Source: a bacterium (GTDB lineage Bacteria; Sumerlaeota; Sumerlaeia; MVZB01). Taken from it: 10,229 nt of DNA. The stretch lies in the NCBI GenBank assembly GCA_023480605.1, contig JAMCWS010000384.1, forward strand, positions 1-10,229, in the 5' to 3' direction. This document shows, one piece after another, positions 8,092 through 10,229 of the stretch. The notes beneath the pieces are model-generated. The model was given only the letters and a program-made list of their open reading frames with translations, was not told where the DNA came from and ran no database searches. The position numbers and the translations under genes are program-made. Position 1 is the first letter of the stretch. Every line of letters starts with the position of its first letter.

Positions 8092-8433
8092 ATGACCAAG
8101 GCCGAAATCGTCAACAAGGTCGCTGAACGGACCGGCATGAGCCGGAAGGACACGATCGAGGCGCTGGAGATTTTCCTGTCGTCGATCAAGGACGCCCTGA
8201 AGGAAGGGGAGAAAATCTCCCTGGTGGGCTTCGGCACCTTCTACGTCAAGGAGAAAAAGGCCCGCAACGGCCGCAACCCGCGCACGGGCGAAAAAATTCA
8301 GATCCCGCCCAAACTCATCGCCACCTTCAAGCCCGGCAAGGCTTTCCGCCAGATGGTTAACGGCGGGTTGGTCCTGGATGGCGACGAAGACTACGACGAC
8401 GAGGACGACAGCGATCTGGGTCCGGATGCGTGA
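8092..8433 (+). CDS. HU-family nucleoid DNA-binding protein with acidic C-terminal tail
   Basis: This 113-residue histone-like protein binds and bends DNA as a dimer and helps organise the nucleoid. Residues 1-90 cover the whole HU/IHF fold: the helical dimerisation part (MTKAEIVNKV..., 1-40), the VGFGTF turn (45-50), the DNA-binding beta arm with RNGRNPRTGEKIQIP (58-72) and its tip proline (P63), and the closing helix (FKPGKAFRQMVN, 79-90). A typical HU is about 90 residues. Here an extra 23 residues follow, with a strongly acidic run (DGDEDYDDEDDSD, 96-108), which is unusual. The start is fixed by a strong ribosome binding site and promoter. The rluD-type gene begins 51 bases downstream with no terminator between them, so the two may share a transcript. 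HU versus an IHF subunit cannot be decided with certainty, but HU fits better. Confidence 0.94.
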   Translation: MTKAEIVNKVAERTGMSRKDTIEALEIFLSSIKDALKEGEKISLVGFGTFYVKEKKARNGRNPRTGEKIQIPPKLIATFKPGKAFRQMVNGGLVLDGDEDYDDEDDSDLGPDA

Positions 8434-8484
8434 TTGCGCGATGCGCGCCCGGGGCGGCCTGCCCCATGCTCATTCGGACATCCA

Positions 8485-9597
8485 ATGCCCGGCGCGGCGG
8501 AACCTTACGGTTTGGTTAAAAAATTGATCACATACATCGTCGCAAGCGATGAAGGCGCGCGGTTGGACCGTTGGTTGGCCGATCGGATGCCGGGTCGCGC
8601 CCGCAATCAGATTCAACACGATATTGGCGCCGGGCGCGTGCGCGTTAACGACGAGGCGCGGCCGGCCAGCCACAAGGTGCGCGCCGGCGAACGAATCGAC
8701 TACGATCTTCCTGAAGAAACCGATCAGCGCCCCCGTCCCGAGATGATCCCGTTGCGCGTCGTTTTCGAGGACGAGCATCTGATCGTCATCGACAAGCCCG
8801 CGGGCCTGGTCGTCCACCCGGCGCCGGGCCACGCCACGGGAACGCTGGTGAACGCCCTGCTGGCCCACATCGGGCCGTCGCTTGAGGGGGTCGGGTCCGA
8901 AGCGACCGATGACGAGTCCGGCGAGACCGGTGCGCGCTGGGGCATCGTCCATCGCCTCGACGCCCTCACCAGCGGCCTCATCATGGCCGCCAAAACTCAA
9001 CCGGCCTACGACGCCCTCGTGGCGGCCCTCGGCGAGCGGCGCGTGCGGCGCCAGTACCTGGGCCTGGTGGCCGGCTATTTCAAAGAAGACGCCGGCATGA
9101 TCGACCGGCCCATCGGCCGGCGCAGGAACGACCGCAAGCGCATGGGCATCCCGCGCGAGGGCGGGCGCCCGGCGGTCACCGACTGGCGCGTCCTCTACCA
9201 GGACCGCGGCTTGACGTTGCTGGCACTCACGCTCCACACCGGCCGCACCCACCAGATCCGCGTTCACATGCAATCGATCGGCCGGCCGATTCTGGGTGAC
9301 CCTGAGTATGGCTGGACGCGCCGCCGCACGCTGCAAGACCTGCCGCAGGACACCCGACCGGTCTTGTCGGGCGTCTGGCCGGGGCGCCAGATGCTCCACG
9401 CCGCGCGCCTCGCCTTCATGCACCCCCTCGCCCCGGCCTGCCAGCTCAACTGCCAGTCCCCGCCTCCCGCCGACATGGCCGCCGTGATGAGTGCGATGTG
9501 GGGTGACATCTGGCAGGAAAAAATCGCCCGCTGGCAGGCGGAGCCGGCGATGATCACGGCGGAACCGGGCGGGGAGGAACCGGGAGAACGCAAGTAG
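8485..9597 (+). CDS. rluD: RluD-type 23S rRNA pseudouridine synthase (RluA family)
   Basis: This 370-residue enzyme converts uridines to pseudouridine in RNA. RluD in E. coli modifies helix 69 of 23S rRNA, and the gene symbol rests on overall resemblance. An S4-type RNA-binding domain (about residues 20-75, including RLDRWLADRM and GRVRVN) precedes the catalytic domain. The latter shows DKPAGLVVHPAPG (103-115), catalytic D159 in HRLDALTSGL, and RTHQIRVHM (254-262) with GRPILGDPEYG after it. Between residues 131 and 151 an acidic, low-complexity insert sits just before the catalytic motif. The C-terminus (about 330-370) is longer than in E. coli. The start is uncertain: ATG 8485 has a weak ribosome binding site; a TTG at 8434, directly after the HU stop, would add 17 residues, and a TTG at 8512 would remove nine. 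It is convergent with the HEPN remnant, with only two bases between the two stop codons. Confidence 0.9.
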   Translation: MPGAAEPYGLVKKLITYIVASDEGARLDRWLADRMPGRARNQIQHDIGAGRVRVNDEARPASHKVRAGERIDYDLPEETDQRPRPEMIPLRVVFEDEHLIVIDKPAGLVVHPAPGHATGTLVNALLAHIGPSLEGVGSEATDDESGETGARWGIVHRLDALTSGLIMAAKTQPAYDALVAALGERRVRRQYLGLVAGYFKEDAGMIDRPIGRRRNDRKRMGIPREGGRPAVTDWRVLYQDRGLTLLALTLHTGRTHQIRVHMQSIGRPILGDPEYGWTRRRTLQDLPQDTRPVLSGVWPGRQMLHAARLAFMHPLAPACQLNCQSPPPADMAAVMSAMWGDIWQEKIARWQAEPAMITAEPGGEEPGERK

Positions 9598-9599
9598 GC

Positions 9600-9998
9600 T
9601 TATTGCCGCTGTGAGGTATCCGTGTCGGTCGGAACCGCTTGTAGAAGGCGATCGATCAATTCGATTGCCGCCACACGATCGAGCGGGGTGCCCATCTCGT
9701 CGAAGGCGTCATATCGATACTGAACCGCATAGGGAATGTAATCGATGAGACCGTCGAACGCGTCGATGCGCTGCGCATGCCTGCGAAGCAGATCAAGCAG
9801 CAATGTCAGGTCGTGCGTTTTGGGGTAATCGACGCCAAACGCGCACTATCATACTTTCAGCCCTTTTTCGGCGGCTTGCTGGGCGTGAAAACCGAAGACT
9901 TCGTCGGCGAAGACGGCCGCATCGGCCATGCCACCCAGCGCGCGGCGGTCTTTCGCGGCGGCGGCAAGGAGCTGGCGGGCTTCGTCAGAGGGCGCCAT
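9600..9998 (-). pseudogene. HEPN-domain protein gene interrupted by two consecutive stop codons
   Basis: Read from ATG 9996-9998, the gene gives 49 residues ending in EVFGFHAQQAAEKGLKV, then TGA (9849-9851) and TAG (9846-9848), then in the same frame CAFGVDYPKTHDLTLLLDLL through YAVQYRYDAF to a TAA at 9600-9602. Both halves fit one HEPN domain of the family paired with MNT nucleotidyltransferases: FHAQQAAEKxLK, the YPKTHDL motif, and RYDAF near the C-terminus. The total would be 132 residues, normal for the family. Inside the break the shifted frame reads MIVR, close to the hydrophobic residues expected there, so a one-base loss near 9853 and a one-base gain near 9839 explain the break better than two point mutations. 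HEPN partners are often RNases or adenylylation targets. The ATG overlaps the end of the nucleotidyltransferase gene by 14 bases, a coupled pair. It is either a true pseudogene or a sequencing or assembly error. Confidence 0.8.
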
Positions 9999-10229
9999 AA
10001 AGGAGCTTCCCTTCGCGCAGGGCGCGGGCCACGATGTGGTTGCGGGCGCCGCGCCAACGCTCTACTTCATCACGGCTGTAGACCAGGATATCTTTTCCGA
10101 TCGTAAAACCGGACAAAGCGCGCCACAGGCGGACCATTTCATGGCGTCGATCGTTGCCAGGGCCGAATGGCGCCGCTTCGATCACTAACAGGACGACATC
10201 GGAGCCGAGCCGGGCTTCGCCGGGGGCAT
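9985..10229 (-). CDS. MNT-type nucleotidyltransferase (antitoxin-like), N-terminus beyond window edge
   Basis: Eighty C-terminal residues are visible; the gene enters from the right edge and ends with TGA at 9985-9987. The segment GEARLGSDVVLLVIEAAPFGP matches the strand after the GSRARGEA-type motif of minimal nucleotidyltransferases, and DILVYSRDEVERWRG followed by HIVARALREGKLLYGAL is the characteristic C-terminal end of the family. Members usually sit beside a HEPN gene, as here, and some modify that partner by adding AMP, acting as antitoxin. The expected DxD metal pair reads D-V-V (residues 10-12 of the visible part), so the second Asp is Val, which should weaken or abolish catalysis. 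The 14-base overlap with the HEPN gene implies translational coupling. The catalytic GS motif lies outside the window and cannot be checked. Confidence 0.82.
   Translation of the reverse strand, partial: APGEARLGSDVVLLVIEAAPFGPGNDRRHEMVRLWRALSGFTIGKDILVYSRDEVERWRGARNHIVARALREGKLLYGAL

Noticed and set aside
9803..9857. Selenocysteine or pyrrolysine readthrough of TGA-TAG in the HEPN gene
   Set aside because: Two adjacent different stops would both need decoding, homologues have no such residues here, and the shifted frame fits the family better.

Overview
The window is GC-rich bacterial DNA, densely coded, with a short intergenic region between most genes. It reads as a heterotroph able to attack sulfated organic compounds: three consecutive genes encode Tat-exported formylglycine sulfatases of the S1 class. 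Tandem Tat sulfatases of this kind are common in Planctomycetota, Lentisphaerota, Kiritimatiellota, Hydrogenedentota and Sumerlaeota. Nothing here fixes the phylum, and there is no rRNA or tRNA to help.

Layout. Positions 1-4232 (minus strand) hold a likely three-gene sulfatase operon, transcribed 4232 to 1: sulfatase C (2628-4232), sulfatase B (852-2564) and sulfatase A (1-783, cut by the window edge). A and B are recent paralogues, identical at 100 of 107 residues across the N-terminal catalytic block by hand count; C is more diverged. A 233-bp divergent region (4233-4465) with a perfect 13-bp inverted repeat separates the operon from an AEC-family permease (4466-5485, plus). A gene-free stretch follows (5486-5860) with a 3' stem-loop, a 16-bp palindrome, a terminator-like hairpin and a probable promoter. 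Then come an ABC-F ATPase (5861-7894), an HU-type nucleoid protein with an acidic tail (8092-8433, with a good sigma70-type promoter at 7963-7991) and a RluD-type pseudouridine synthase (8485-9597). ABC-F, HU and RluD form a housekeeping block centred on translation and chromosome structure.

At the right edge, on the minus strand and convergent with rluD, lies a nucleotidyltransferase/HEPN pair, a toxin-antitoxin-like module. The nucleotidyltransferase is cut by the window edge and lacks one aspartate of its expected DxD pair. The HEPN gene is interrupted by two consecutive in-frame stop codons, yet both halves are well conserved; two nearby compensating indels explain this best.

The sulfatases would act outside the cytoplasmic membrane on sulfate esters. 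The divergent permease could move a small organic anion linked to that metabolism, but this is inferred from position only. I see no clearly new multi-gene system. The most unusual points are the broken HEPN/nucleotidyltransferase pair, the Lys-to-Arg change in the GK[W/R]H active-site motif of two of the three sulfatases, and the palindromes in the two regulatory intergenic regions.
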